A stretch of DNA of 64,000 bases, taken from assembly GCA_964605145.1 (NCBI GenBank), contig CAZSBG010000002.1, forward strand, positions 62,001 to 126,000. The letters are read 5' to 3'. Below the pieces are notes generated by a model that saw nothing but the letters and a program-made list of their open reading frames with translations, ran no database searches and was not told the DNA's origin. The DNA is from CAZSBG01 sp964605145. GTDB taxonomy: Bacteria > Zhuqueibacterota > Zhuqueibacteria > Thermofontimicrobiales > Thermofontimicrobiaceae. The position numbers and the translations under genes were made by a program. Shown piece after piece: positions 1 through 8,607 of this stretch; position 1 is the stretch's first letter; each line of letters begins with the position of its first letter.

Positions 1-117
1 GCCAAGAGGCACAAGCACGCGATCTCCCAATTTTACTGAGCTTTCCATTGATTCGGGAATTTCGTAGGTATATGTTTGAAAAATAGGTAGTGGAATTGCG
101 ATATCGGCAAATTTCAT
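1..117 (-). CDS. priA: Primosomal protein N' (PriA), N-terminal fragment
   Basis: The first 39 codons of a minus-strand gene that leaves the window at base 1. The start is the ATG at 117-115. The peptide begins MKFADIAIPLPIFQTYTYEI and continues to GDRVLVPLG, which matches the N-terminal 3'-DNA-end-binding domain of PriA, where family members read A-x-VAVPLPLxxxFTY and GxRVxVPFG. PriA is the 3'-5' helicase that reloads the replisome at stalled forks. Only this domain is visible, so the helicase motifs and zinc-binding cysteines cannot be checked. The gene is divergent from the protease gene at 254, with about 136 bases between the two starts. Confidence 0.75.
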   Translation of the reverse strand, partial: MKFADIAIPLPIFQTYTYEIPESMESSVKLGDRVLVPLG

Positions 118-201
118 CTTTCATTTTCTCAATTTTTAATAAACCAGGATCAATTGGTGAACATTTCTTGATTAATTTAAGTTAAAAAAAACAAAGTTAA
201 T

Positions 202-231
202 TTGCAATTGAAAATTACATTCTCATAAAAT
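202..231 (+). promoter_or_regulatory. Possible sigma-70 promoter of the S8 protease gene
   Basis: TTGCAA at 202-207, an 18-base spacer and TAAAAT at 226-231 lie in the AT-rich gap about 20 bases before the start codon at 254. The match is moderate and the region is AT-rich, so a chance hit is possible. Confidence 0.3.
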
Positions 232-253
232 ACTATTTGAATTTGGAGGCGTT

Positions 254-2245
254 GTGATCAGGAAATTTTTAGTGGTAGCATTGCTGTTCATTTTGCCGCA
301 GGTGGTTTGGGCTCAGCAAAAATACTGGATATTTTTTTCCGATAAAGGCTATTCTGATTCAGAAATAGCATTGTTGAAAACAAGTGAAGAAAAAAGAATT
401 ACTGAACGAGCCTTGAAAAGGCGCGCAAAGGTGCTTCCGGAAGATCAGCTAATTGAAAGAAACGACCTGCCCCTGTTTCAGCCCTATTTGAACGAATTGG
501 AAGGCATGGGAATAAAACCGATTGTTAAATCCCGCTGGCTCAACGCTATCAGTGCCAATATCACGGAAGAGCAGCGGACGGAAGTTTTGTCCAGGACTTT
601 TGTTAGAAGAGTCTCCCCGGTCTTAGAATACCGAAAAGAGCTTCCCGTTTCCAGGGATGAACCGAGATTGCAAAAGGCGCAGATCTATCAATTGGATTAT
701 GGGGTATCGATCGATCAAAATGAATTGATCCATGTGCCGCAAGTGCACGATCTGGGTCTGGATGGCAGTGGCGTTATACTTGGGATGCTTGACACAGGTT
801 ACGACTACGAAAATCACGAGGCGTTTGAGCATTTAAGGGTTGAAGGAGAATACGATTTCATCCATAATGACAGCACCACGCAGAATGAAGAGCAGAATGA
901 TGATGTTCCCAGTCAAATCAATCATGGAACCATTACGCTGTCTGCAATCGGTGGATTCAAGGAGGGAGAATTGATTGGCCCGGCGTACGGCTCCAGTTAT
1001 TTTCTGGCGAAAACAGAGGATGTTCGCAGCGAAACAGAAGTCGAGGAGGATTACTGGGTTGCCGGCATCGAATGGCTGGAACGCCAGGGTGTTGATGTGG
1101 TGAACAGTTCCCTGGGCTATAATGATTGGTATGAATATTCAGATTTGAATGGTTTAACAGCGACAACGACCATCGCTGCGGATATTGCTGTGAGCAAAGG
1201 AGTCGTTGTGGTAAACAGCGCCGGTAACGAGGGAAATAAAAGCTGGCGTTACATGATTGCACCTGCCGATGGATTCAATGTCATTTCTGTGGGTGCTGTT
1301 TACAGAACCGGAGATCTGGTCAGTTTCAGCTCGCGCGGTCCCACGTATGATGGACGTACCAAACCGGATGTCATGGCCATGGGATCGGATGTTCGTTCGG
1401 TGCAGCCAGGTTCAATGTCCGATTATCGCGGCGCCAGTGGCACTTCACTGGCCAGTCCGTTAGTCGCGGGGGTCGCAGTGCTGGTGCTGCAAGCGCATCC
1501 GTATTTAACGCCCACGCAGGTTCGGGATGCCCTGAGAAATACTGCCACGCAGGCAACGTCGCCGGATAATGATTTCGGATGGGGAATTGTCAACGCATAC
1601 GAAGCCATCTTTTATCACGGACTGTTTTTCAGCAGCACTCCGACTATTTATACCGATGAAAGCATTGGGCACCCGGTCATGATAAATGTGTATTCAAAAA
1701 ATGAAGTGCTCGCGGATTCAGTGCATCTGTTTTACTCAATAAATGGCAATCAATTTGAAAAAATGACCATGACAGAAGCCGGTGATCAGCATTCATTCGA
1801 GGCCGTTATTCCGCTGCAGAGTGAGGGAACGGAGGTTCAATTCTATTTTTATGCCAATGATCTGGAATCCGCGAAATTTCATCCGTTTTATGCACCGGAG
1901 AGTTATTTTACCTATGTCGCCTATGATTCGGCAATTACTCCGCCTGAAACGCCCTTGCCGGAGGAATTTCGGATGTATCAGAATTATCCGAATCCATTCA
2001 GGAAAATTACCACCATTTCGTATGATATTTTTGAGCCGGGAGATGTTCAATTGGTAATTTACAACATTCTCGGCCAGAGGGTTCGCACGTTAAAAAATGG
2101 ATTTCACGATCGAAAAAATTATCAAATCATCTGGGATGGACTGGATGAGCGAGGCTCTAAGGTTGCGGCCGGTATATACCTGATTCAATTGAAAACTCAA
2201 AATTTTTCCACGGTAAAACGGATGGTTTTTCTCCATGCAAAATAA
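254..2245 (+). CDS. Secreted subtilisin-like (S8) serine protease with C-terminal FlgD-like/T9SS-type sorting domain
   Basis: 663 residues from a GTG start chosen because GGAGG lies at 245-249 just before it. A signal peptide (residues 1-20, ending VVWAQ) is followed by a prodomain-like region to about 140 and an S8 catalytic domain at about 150-455. The triad is visible: Asp180 in MLDTGYD, His224 in NHGT and Ser398 in GTSLASP, with oxyanion-hole Asn325 in SAGNEGN. After a beta-rich linker, residues about 575-663 form a FlgD-like Ig fold opening with YQNYPNPF, the usual C-terminal secretion/anchoring tail of FCB-group exported proteins. The enzyme is therefore probably outside the cell or on its surface. 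Substrate unknown. It is followed after 42 bases by the phosphoribosyltransferase gene, which seems unrelated in function. Confidence 0.9.
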   Translation: MIRKFLVVALLFILPQVVWAQQKYWIFFSDKGYSDSEIALLKTSEEKRITERALKRRAKVLPEDQLIERNDLPLFQPYLNELEGMGIKPIVKSRWLNAISANITEEQRTEVLSRTFVRRVSPVLEYRKELPVSRDEPRLQKAQIYQLDYGVSIDQNELIHVPQVHDLGLDGSGVILGMLDTGYDYENHEAFEHLRVEGEYDFIHNDSTTQNEEQNDDVPSQINHGTITLSAIGGFKEGELIGPAYGSSYFLAKTEDVRSETEVEEDYWVAGIEWLERQGVDVVNSSLGYNDWYEYSDLNGLTATTTIAADIAVSKGVVVVNSAGNEGNKSWRYMIAPADGFNVISVGAVYRTGDLVSFSSRGPTYDGRTKPDVMAMGSDVRSVQPGSMSDYRGASGTSLASPLVAGVAVLVLQAHPYLTPTQVRDALRNTATQATSPDNDFGWGIVNAYEAIFYHGLFFSSTPTIYTDESIGHPVMINVYSKNEVLADSVHLFYSINGNQFEKMTMTEAGDQHSFEAVIPLQSEGTEVQFYFYANDLESAKFHPFYAPESYFTYVAYDSAITPPETPLPEEFRMYQNYPNPFRKITTISYDIFEPGDVQLVIYNILGQRVRTLKNGFHDRKNYQIIWDGLDERGSKVAAGIYLIQLKTQNFSTVKRMVFLHAK

Positions 2246-2287
2246 AATGATACCGCCGAAAAAAGAAAGGCAAGGGTATTTTTAATA

Positions 2288-3454
2288 ATGATGCAGACAG
2301 CGACTCTGGATGAAATAAAGAACGGACTTGTGAGTGATGTTTATTTTCAGCGGACGAAACAGGTGTTGGAAGAGTTGGGATTGAACAAGCATGTGACGGC
2401 TGAGGTAGTTTTGAAAAAAATGCCTGAGAATTATCCCTGGGGTGTCTGGGCCGGCCTGGAAGAATGCCTGACTTTATTCGACGGCGTCAAAGTTAATATA
2501 TCCGCTTTGCCAGAGGGCACGATTTGCGGCGAGAATATACCACTCATGGTGATTGAGGGCGACTACCTTGAATTTGCAGTGCTGGAAACGGCTCTGCTGG
2601 GATTCTTGTGCCAGGCATCCGGCATTGCCACCAAAGCAGCGCGCTGCCGAATTGCAGCCGGGGACAGGCAGGTGATGTCTTTCGGTGCGCGCCGAATGCA
2701 TCCGAGTATTGCGCCCATGGTGGAACGAAATGCGTACATCGGCGGCTGCGATGGCGTTGCTGTGGTGAAAAGCGCGGAATTATTAAATATCGAGCCGAGC
2801 GGCACAGTGCCACACGCATTAATTCTCCTTGTTGGAGATACCGTGAAAGCTGTAAAGGCCTTCAATGAAATTATTGACAGGAAAATTAAACGAGTCGCCC
2901 TTATTGATACATTTAACGACGAAAAATTTGAGGCGCTGAATGTGGCTGAGGCGCTGGGCAAGGATTTGTTCGGCGTGCGATTCGATACGCCGGGGAGCCG
3001 CCGAGGCGATTTCGTGAGCCTGTTGAAGGAAGTCCGCTGGGAGCTGGATTTGCGGGGATTTCAGCATGTGAAGTTGTTGGTGTCCGGCGGATTGGACGAA
3101 TACAAAATTCTTGAATTGAGCGAGATTGTGGATGCATACGGCGTGGGCACATCGATTTCCAGCGCGCCGGTCCTGGATTTTTCATTGGATATTGTCCAGA
3201 TCGAAGGCAAGCCCATTGCCAAACGTGGTAAAGCCTCCGGGAAAAAAGAAGTGTTTCGGTGTCCCAAGTGTCACAAAACAGTCGTTATTCCGACCGGGTG
3301 GAAAGTAGAATCTGCCTGCGATTGTCGCGCGCCTTACGAGAACATGCTCCAAGATTTTGTCACGGATGGAAAAATGATACATGACCTTCCCGGTCCGCAC
3401 GAAATCCGTGACCATGTACTCAGCCAATTGTCGCATTATTCAATAGAAGTGTAG
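2288..3454 (+). CDS. Nicotinate phosphoribosyltransferase-like protein with C-terminal zinc ribbon
   Basis: 388 residues. The fold and motifs are those of the nicotinate/quinolinate phosphoribosyltransferase family, for example MSFGARRMHPSIAPMVERNA at about residues 130-149 and GGCDGVA directly after it, then a barrel with ALIDTFNDEK, GVRFDTPGSRRGD and SGGLDE. This matches the short archaeal-type PncB enzymes that convert nicotinate and PRPP to nicotinate mononucleotide in NAD salvage. Residues 325-346 carry two Cys pairs (CPKC at 325-328, CDC at 344-346), a small zinc-ribbon tail found in some members. Two ATGs stand side by side at 2288 and 2291; AAAGAAAGG lies upstream. The gene ends at a strong bidirectional terminator facing the ABC exporter genes. 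Whether the substrate is nicotinate or a related base cannot be told from sequence. Confidence 0.8.
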   Translation: MMQTATLDEIKNGLVSDVYFQRTKQVLEELGLNKHVTAEVVLKKMPENYPWGVWAGLEECLTLFDGVKVNISALPEGTICGENIPLMVIEGDYLEFAVLETALLGFLCQASGIATKAARCRIAAGDRQVMSFGARRMHPSIAPMVERNAYIGGCDGVAVVKSAELLNIEPSGTVPHALILLVGDTVKAVKAFNEIIDRKIKRVALIDTFNDEKFEALNVAEALGKDLFGVRFDTPGSRRGDFVSLLKEVRWELDLRGFQHVKLLVSGGLDEYKILELSEIVDAYGVGTSISSAPVLDFSLDIVQIEGKPIAKRGKASGKKEVFRCPKCHKTVVIPTGWKVESACDCRAPYENMLQDFVTDGKMIHDLPGPHEIRDHVLSQLSHYSIEV

Positions 3455-3495
3455 GCAGGCATCTTTCAAAAAAGTGGAATATGTGCCGCAAAAGT

Positions 3496-3533
3496 AAAAA
3501 AGGAATAACGATGTTTCGCTATTCCTTTTTTTT
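3496..3533. terminator. Bidirectional rho-independent terminator
   Basis: AAAAAAGGAATA (3496-3507) pairs perfectly with TATTCCTTTTTT (3520-3531) across a 12-base loop and runs into more T. With A on one side and T on the other it can end both the plus-strand phosphoribosyltransferase and the minus-strand ABC permease transcripts, which converge here. Confidence 0.85.
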
Positions 3534-3546
3534 AATTCATAGAAAA

Positions 3547-4827
3547 TTATTTATATTTGATCCAATTAATGACCTCCGGCAATGTCGGGCGCTTGCCATA
3601 CATTAAAATTCCTACCCTGAAAATTTTGCCAGCCAGCCAAATGAAAAAGATAGTGGTCACAACGAGGATGATAATCGAAATCAAAATCTCAGCAAATGGC
3701 GGTGTGAACACTGAAATTCGGCTGAACATGGTAATAGGAGCGAAGAACGGGATGTACGATAAAATAATACTCAAATCTGCCGCCGGATTTTTTATGATGT
3801 AAAATGCCGAGAAAAATGCCAGAATGATGAGCATAAGCACAGGGAACTGGAATTGCTGCGCATCCTGGTCTGAGTTTACCATGGCTCCCAGTGCTGCATA
3901 TAGCGTTGCATAGAGCATATAACCCAACACAAAGAAAACCACGAAATAGACCAGCACCGAGATGGGAATGGTTGGCATGGGAACACCAGAAGCCGAGGGC
4001 GCGAAAACCCGGATAATGCTGGTGCTGTACACTGTCAGAAGTCCTGCCACGGCTGCCCAGATGAAATACTGGGTTAACCCGACAGCGCCAATTCCAATCA
4101 CTTTGCCAGCCATGAGTTGGAATGGCTTGCAGGATGAGATCAGCACTTCTACCACGCGGGAAAGCTTCTCTTCGTAAACGCTTCGCATCACAAATGCGCC
4201 GTACATTATCAATGCCATGTACAGAAACATGACCATGATAAATGTAACAGCAAACGACAAACCCACATCTTCTTTCTCTTCGCCTCCCTTGGCAACTTTG
4301 AATGTTTTCAAATTTACGCGTCGTGTGAGATTTTTTATCAATTCCGGATCCAGATTGCTTTTTTCTAACCGGTGATTCGTAATGATTTGTGAAATGGTAT
4401 TTCGGAACAGCCGGTTCTCGTCGAAGTTGCTCACACTTTTGGCATAAAATTCACTGGTGTTTTCCTCAAAAATATCGGATGGAATGATGAAGTAGCCGTC
4501 AATTTTGCTTTGATCCACGGAAGCGCTGAGATCGCTCTTCACATCCGGCAGGTTTTCTTCTGTGGCCTGCACCTGAGTAAATTGATATAATCGACTTCCA
4601 TCATCTGTGGTGTCGCTCAACGATGCAACAAGTTCATCATACACAATGCCGCTCATATCGATCACAGATATATTTTTTGTCTTTTCGGATTTTAAGGTCA
4701 TCAACAGACCGGGACCAATAGTCAATAAAATGATGAATAAGGGCGTCAATGCAGTCCCAATGATAAAACCCTTGGTTTTGACCCGGGAAATATATTCTCG
4801 TTTAAATATTGTCCAGAATTTATTCAC
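3547..4827 (-). CDS. ABC-2 type transporter permease (NatB-like)
   Basis: The start is placed at GTG 4827 (peptide VNKFWTIFKREYISRVKTKG, 426 residues), not at the upstream ATG 4875. GGGAGG lies just before it, and the start overlaps the end of the ATPase gene by 8 bases, as expected for translational coupling. One N-terminal membrane segment (GFIIGTALTPLFIILLTIGP) is followed by a large external domain of about 150 residues and then five or six helices near the C-terminus. That is the NatB/ABC-2 export permease layout. The partner ATPase is encoded directly upstream. The NatAB family exports sodium or drugs; no substrate can be assigned here. Confidence 0.85.
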   Translation of the reverse strand: MNKFWTIFKREYISRVKTKGFIIGTALTPLFIILLTIGPGLLMTLKSEKTKNISVIDMSGIVYDELVASLSDTTDDGSRLYQFTQVQATEENLPDVKSDLSASVDQSKIDGYFIIPSDIFEENTSEFYAKSVSNFDENRLFRNTISQIITNHRLEKSNLDPELIKNLTRRVNLKTFKVAKGGEEKEDVGLSFAVTFIMVMFLYMALIMYGAFVMRSVYEEKLSRVVEVLISSCKPFQLMAGKVIGIGAVGLTQYFIWAAVAGLLTVYSTSIIRVFAPSASGVPMPTIPISVLVYFVVFFVLGYMLYATLYAALGAMVNSDQDAQQFQFPVLMLIILAFFSAFYIIKNPAADLSIILSYIPFFAPITMFSRISVFTPPFAEILISIIILVVTTIFFIWLAGKIFRVGILMYGKRPTLPEVINWIKYK

Positions 4828-5737
4828 TGATTTCCCTCCCTTCTTTTTTGGTGACTGTTTGAATGAAAATTTCATGAAGCGATGGTTCCATAATTTCGAA
4901 CCGATTTATATCGACCTCTTGAATGGCGGTTTTTAAAATCTGTTGAATGGTTACGTTTTCAGCCGGATGAATTTCCATGTACTTTTCATGCTGTTTGAAT
5001 GAACTCACCAGTTTGGTATCCTGCAAAAATTTGGCGTCGCCATCGAATTGCATGCGGATGATGTTTCTTCTGAATTGCTTCTTTATCTCGTGCAAATCAC
5101 CACTCAATACGGTTTTGCCATCATCGATGAGACAAAGTGAGTCGCACAGTTTCTCCACCTGATCCATCAAATGTGTAGAGAAAATGATAGTGGCGCCACT
5201 GTTTTTTTGTTCCAGCATGATGTTTTTGATGAGTTCGGTATTCACAGGATCAAGGCCGGTGAACGGTTCGTCCAAAATGATTAATTTAGGATTGTGGATT
5301 ACTGTTGAAATGAATTGAATCTTTTGTTGCATTCCGCGGGACAATTCTTCGACCTTTTTGTCGATCCATTCAATAAGTTCAAATCGTTCCAGCCACAGTT
5401 TGATGCGGTCTTTCGATTCTGATGGTTTCACGCTTTTCATTTCAGCTAAAAAGGAAACAAGTTCGCCCACTTTCATCTTTTTATAGAGTCCGCGTTCTTC
5501 CGGCAAATACCCGACATTATCGCGCATTTCCTGAGAATTCGGCTGGCCCATAAGGCTGATTTTGCCTTTATCCGGAATGATGATGTCCATCACCATGCGA
5601 ATGGTTGTGGTTTTCCCAGCGCCATTGGGACCCAGCAGGCCAAAAATAACGCCCGGGGGAAGCTCCAGGTTCAGGTCCTGCACCGCATGGACATCTTTAA
5701 AGGATTTATAAACATGCTCAATGCTTAGAATAGACAC
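4820..5737 (-). CDS. ABC transporter ATP-binding protein (NatA-like)
   Basis: 305 residues, first gene of a two-gene minus-strand operon with the ABC-2 permease. Walker A is GPNGAGKTTT (about residues 35-44), the signature is LSRGMQQK, Walker B is LIILDEPFTGLD, and the switch His lies in STHLMDQ. The last 80 residues form the extra C-terminal domain (DUF4162-like) found in NatA-type export ATPases. The protein should energise export through the permease at the inner face of the membrane. Confidence 0.9.
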   Translation of the reverse strand: MSILSIEHVYKSFKDVHAVQDLNLELPPGVIFGLLGPNGAGKTTTIRMVMDIIIPDKGKISLMGQPNSQEMRDNVGYLPEERGLYKKMKVGELVSFLAEMKSVKPSESKDRIKLWLERFELIEWIDKKVEELSRGMQQKIQFISTVIHNPKLIILDEPFTGLDPVNTELIKNIMLEQKNSGATIIFSTHLMDQVEKLCDSLCLIDDGKTVLSGDLHEIKKQFRRNIIRMQFDGDAKFLQDTKLVSSFKQHEKYMEIHPAENVTIQQILKTAIQEVDINRFEIMEPSLHEIFIQTVTKKEGREISE

Positions 5738-5868
5738 ATTTTCCTCCTGTTTATGGTTTTGGTGGCAATGATAAAGCCTGAAAAATGTAAGTTATTGTTT
5801 TGCTTTTCATAAAATTGTTATAGAGAATTTATAATTAAAGTAACTATGCCAGCTTGAGGTGAATTTTT

Positions 5869-7126
5869 TCATATTTTTCGAATGAACCAATCCAATGCCA
5901 CTGCAATTTCAACTAATTTTTCAGGATCAACAATGTCAATATTGTCTTTGGAAGTGTGAGTGATTTCCTGATTTTCGATATTTTCAATGAACCACTGGGA
6001 AGATACGGCAATTGCAGGACATCCCTGCTGAATGAAAATACTATGATCGCCCTGAGGCCATTGGATTCCTTCTGTTATTCCGCTGAATTTTTGAAATACA
6101 CCTTTGGCGCTTTTTTGTATCGCCTCAGGGACATCGAAAAGCGAAAAGGACGTTCTGCCCTGTCTATATCCGGCTCCATCGATGTTTATATTTAAAACAA
6201 TGTCTTTGAATTTTTTTTTGATTTTTCCGAATGTAATCCATTTGACCGGGCACAGCAAAGTAATCTTCTCCGTTGAACGCAACAAGCTCTATCGATTTGG
6301 GCCCGTCATAGTCGATCAGCAATTCTGCAACAAGCAACAAAACGACAATCCCGGTTGCATTATCGATCGCGCCCGGCGTACCTTTTTTGGCATCTATGTG
6401 TGCAGTTATTACAATGCGTTCAGATGAATTGTTCCTTTTTCGTGCGATAACATTATAAGCCTTCGCCGGAATACGTTTTGAGAATGATTTTAATTTTGCT
6501 GTTTTCCGGACGTGCGATAGTAAAATCCCACCTATTTCTTTGGTTGTGTACACGGAAGGAATATCAAAATCCCCGTCCTCGATGAGAGGAAAGGGATAGA
6601 TGCCTCCTGCAAGGGCTGCATTTCTTCCTGTTGCGGCAATGATCGCGGAAGGTTGTTTTTCTTCAAGAAGAGCAATTATTTTTTGATGCTCTTCCGGATT
6701 ATAAAAAACGAAATTCTTGGGCATGAGCTGCTCTTTGGCAATCTCACCATGCAACAGAAGTACCTTACCGGTCGTTTCAACCTGCTCAAGCTCGCTAATT
6801 GTCGAAGCGCTCATTAGTTGTGCCTGAACTGTGCATCCCAGCGAATACGGACTTGCGAGAACATCAAATCGACCGTTTTCAATGTGCAGCATGGCGCCCT
6901 CGTCCTGCCAGTCAATTATGTCCAATTCAATCATTTCTGTCTGCCAGCCTGATGAGGAGATCCTGTTTTCGAAAAAGCGCGTTGCTTCCCTGTTGCCAGG
7001 ACTTCCCACACTACGGTCGGAAATATCTTCACATAGTCGCTTCAAATATCGAGCGGCTTTTTCATTGAGCTGCTCTTCTTGCATTTTTCCGTATGTGAAT
7101 AACCCATTATTATTCTTTCTTAGCAT
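5869..7126 (-). pseudogene. M28 family metallopeptidase, interrupted by an apparent +1 frameshift
   Basis: Two overlapping reading frames together make one M28 aminopeptidase. The first (7126 to about 6220) carries a PA-like insert and the zinc ligands TAHIDAKKG and AIDNATG, then the catalytic GEDYF. The second (about 6210 to 5869) carries NINIDGAGY, GDHSIF and the final ligand His in ITHTSKDNID. They meet at a run of nine A in the coding strand (6219-6211). Eight A would restore one frame, reading QKKFKDIVLNINIDG. This is a sequencing or assembly error, a real inactivating mutation or slippage-corrected expression; sequence alone cannot decide. The gene overlaps the end of the patatin gene by 17 bases, so the two are co-transcribed. 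The start at 7126 has no clear ribosome site; Met15 at 7084 is an alternative. Confidence 0.75.
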
Positions 7127-7907
7127 TGTTAATCACATTCATGACTGATTCAATTTTTGAAACCGATTTACGTGCTGCTTCATACCCCCGCTCGAATAAA
7201 ATGTCTGCCTGGTGAAAATCGTGCGGATTGAGGCCCTGCAATTCCGGGATAATGGTCACATCGCCGTTGGGCGCGTGAATGGCGATCTGGTTCAACGCCA
7301 ATTGAGAAGACGCCACTAAAACCTGAATGATATTGTCCGGTGGTTTTTTGTTCGATACCGGCGGCAGCAACTTCACGGCGATGACAACATCAGCGCCCAT
7401 GTCGCGAACGATATTCGTTGGAATAAAATTGAGCACACCGCCGTCGACGAAGATTTTTTCATCCTGAACCAGTGGAGTAAAAACGCCGGGAATGGCGCAG
7501 CTTGCGCGCACTGCCTGGGATAATTTTCCAAATTTGAAAATCTTTTCTTTTCCTGAAGTCAGGTCCACGGCAATGGCGGCAAACTTCTTCGGAAGCATCG
7601 GAATATCGATGCCATCCAGCTCTGAATCGATAAATCGTTCAAGCATGGAGCTGTCTAAAAGTCCCAGTCTGGGAAGCGTGAGTCTGCTGATTTTCGCCCA
7701 TGAAAGCTGTTTGACGATTTCAAACATGCGATCACTGGAATACCCAGCAGCGAAAAAAGCACCCACTGCCGAGCCGGCGCTGGTGCCGGCAATGATGTCA
7801 ATGGGGATGTTGTTTTCTTCCAGCGCCTTAATTACACCGATATGTGCGATACCCAATACTGCGCCGCCGCTGAGCGCCAATCCGATTTTTTTATTCTGCT
7901 TTTCCAT
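7110..7907 (-). CDS. Patatin-like phospholipase (RssA/NTE family)
   Basis: 265 residues. The patatin catalytic dyad is complete: Ser43 in GTSAG and Asp155 in VDGG. The glycine-rich oxyanion loop SGGAVLG (13-19) precedes the helix GIAHIGVIKAL. Length and motifs fit the small cytoplasmic RssA/YchK-type proteins, acyl hydrolases whose natural lipid substrate is usually unknown. No signal peptide is seen. The gene leads a minus-strand pair with the M28 peptidase. Upstream lies a 700-base gene-free region. Confidence 0.88.
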   Translation of the reverse strand: MEKQNKKIGLALSGGAVLGIAHIGVIKALEENNIPIDIIAGTSAGSAVGAFFAAGYSSDRMFEIVKQLSWAKISRLTLPRLGLLDSSMLERFIDSELDGIDIPMLPKKFAAIAVDLTSGKEKIFKFGKLSQAVRASCAIPGVFTPLVQDEKIFVDGGVLNFIPTNIVRDMGADVVIAVKLLPPVSNKKPPDNIIQVLVASSQLALNQIAIHAPNGDVTIIPELQGLNPHDFHQADILFERGYEAARKSVSKIESVMNVINNAKKE

Positions 7908-8607
7908 GTGAATGCATTGTTTGATTTAAGAATTCGTATTGCCTCGAAGCCTCGAAGAAAAATTAATGGGAATCTGAAATATGTTTTAAATACTCAAGCT
8001 CCCAAAATTGGGACACAAATCATCACTGATACACACTGATATAAAAAATAGGTTATAAGTGTTACATTGTAAGTATTTAGCCCCCAAGACTCAAAAACTC
8101 GAAGTTTAATTTTTTACTTTGATTCTGTTGTCTGGCATTGCAAATTTGTTGACTTACTTTTCTTTCCTTCAGGTTCTTTAGTATTCCCTTCTCGCACTGG
8201 AAGAAGGGCCGGGGATGAGGGAAAGAAATTGTTATTTTTTAGAATTAAAGCTGAATAATTACGTTTCATTTTTAATATGGCGACATAAATTTCATGCTTT
8301 TTCATTTTGGCCCGACGTTGCTAACCTGAATTATTCATGAATTTTTTTCTAAACTACATTAAGTTATATAATTTTAATAAAATAGGCTTTCATTAAAAAT
8401 CTAACCCAGTTTTGTTGACAAATTTTCAGATTATCGTCAATTCAGGTTATCCTGCTTCCTATAAAAATACTGTGAATAATGCAGGATAAAGCTGCTTTTA
8501 AAAAAAAAGTTTTCATAATAATCAGTGTGAATCAGCGTCCAAATAAATTTTTCACCTCACTGAAACCTGGAGACCTGGCGACTTCGTGGCGAATCAGTCG
8601 TAAGTAA
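7908..8607. repeat. Gene-free stretch with remnants of intergenic repeats
   Basis: About 700 bases with no convincing gene between patatin and phosphofructokinase. The ends resemble each other in inverted orientation: CACTGATACACACTGAT at 8024-8040 is matched by ATCAGTGTGAATCAGCG at 8521-8537 (15 of 17 positions complementary). Outside these lie GCCTCGAAGCCTCGAAG near 7942-7958 and CTGGCGACTTCGTGGCG near 8574-8590, also inverted relatives. The interior is AT-rich and contains a short phrase (about 8175-8225) that translates as SSPALLPVREG, a signature of common low-complexity intergenic repeats. It may be a decayed mobile or repeat element; no transposase remains. Confidence 0.4.

Noticed and set aside
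8114..8305. Minus-strand 63-residue reading frame
   Set aside because: Contains SSPALLPVREG, a translation of a common intergenic repeat phrase; no ribosome site and no codon bias.
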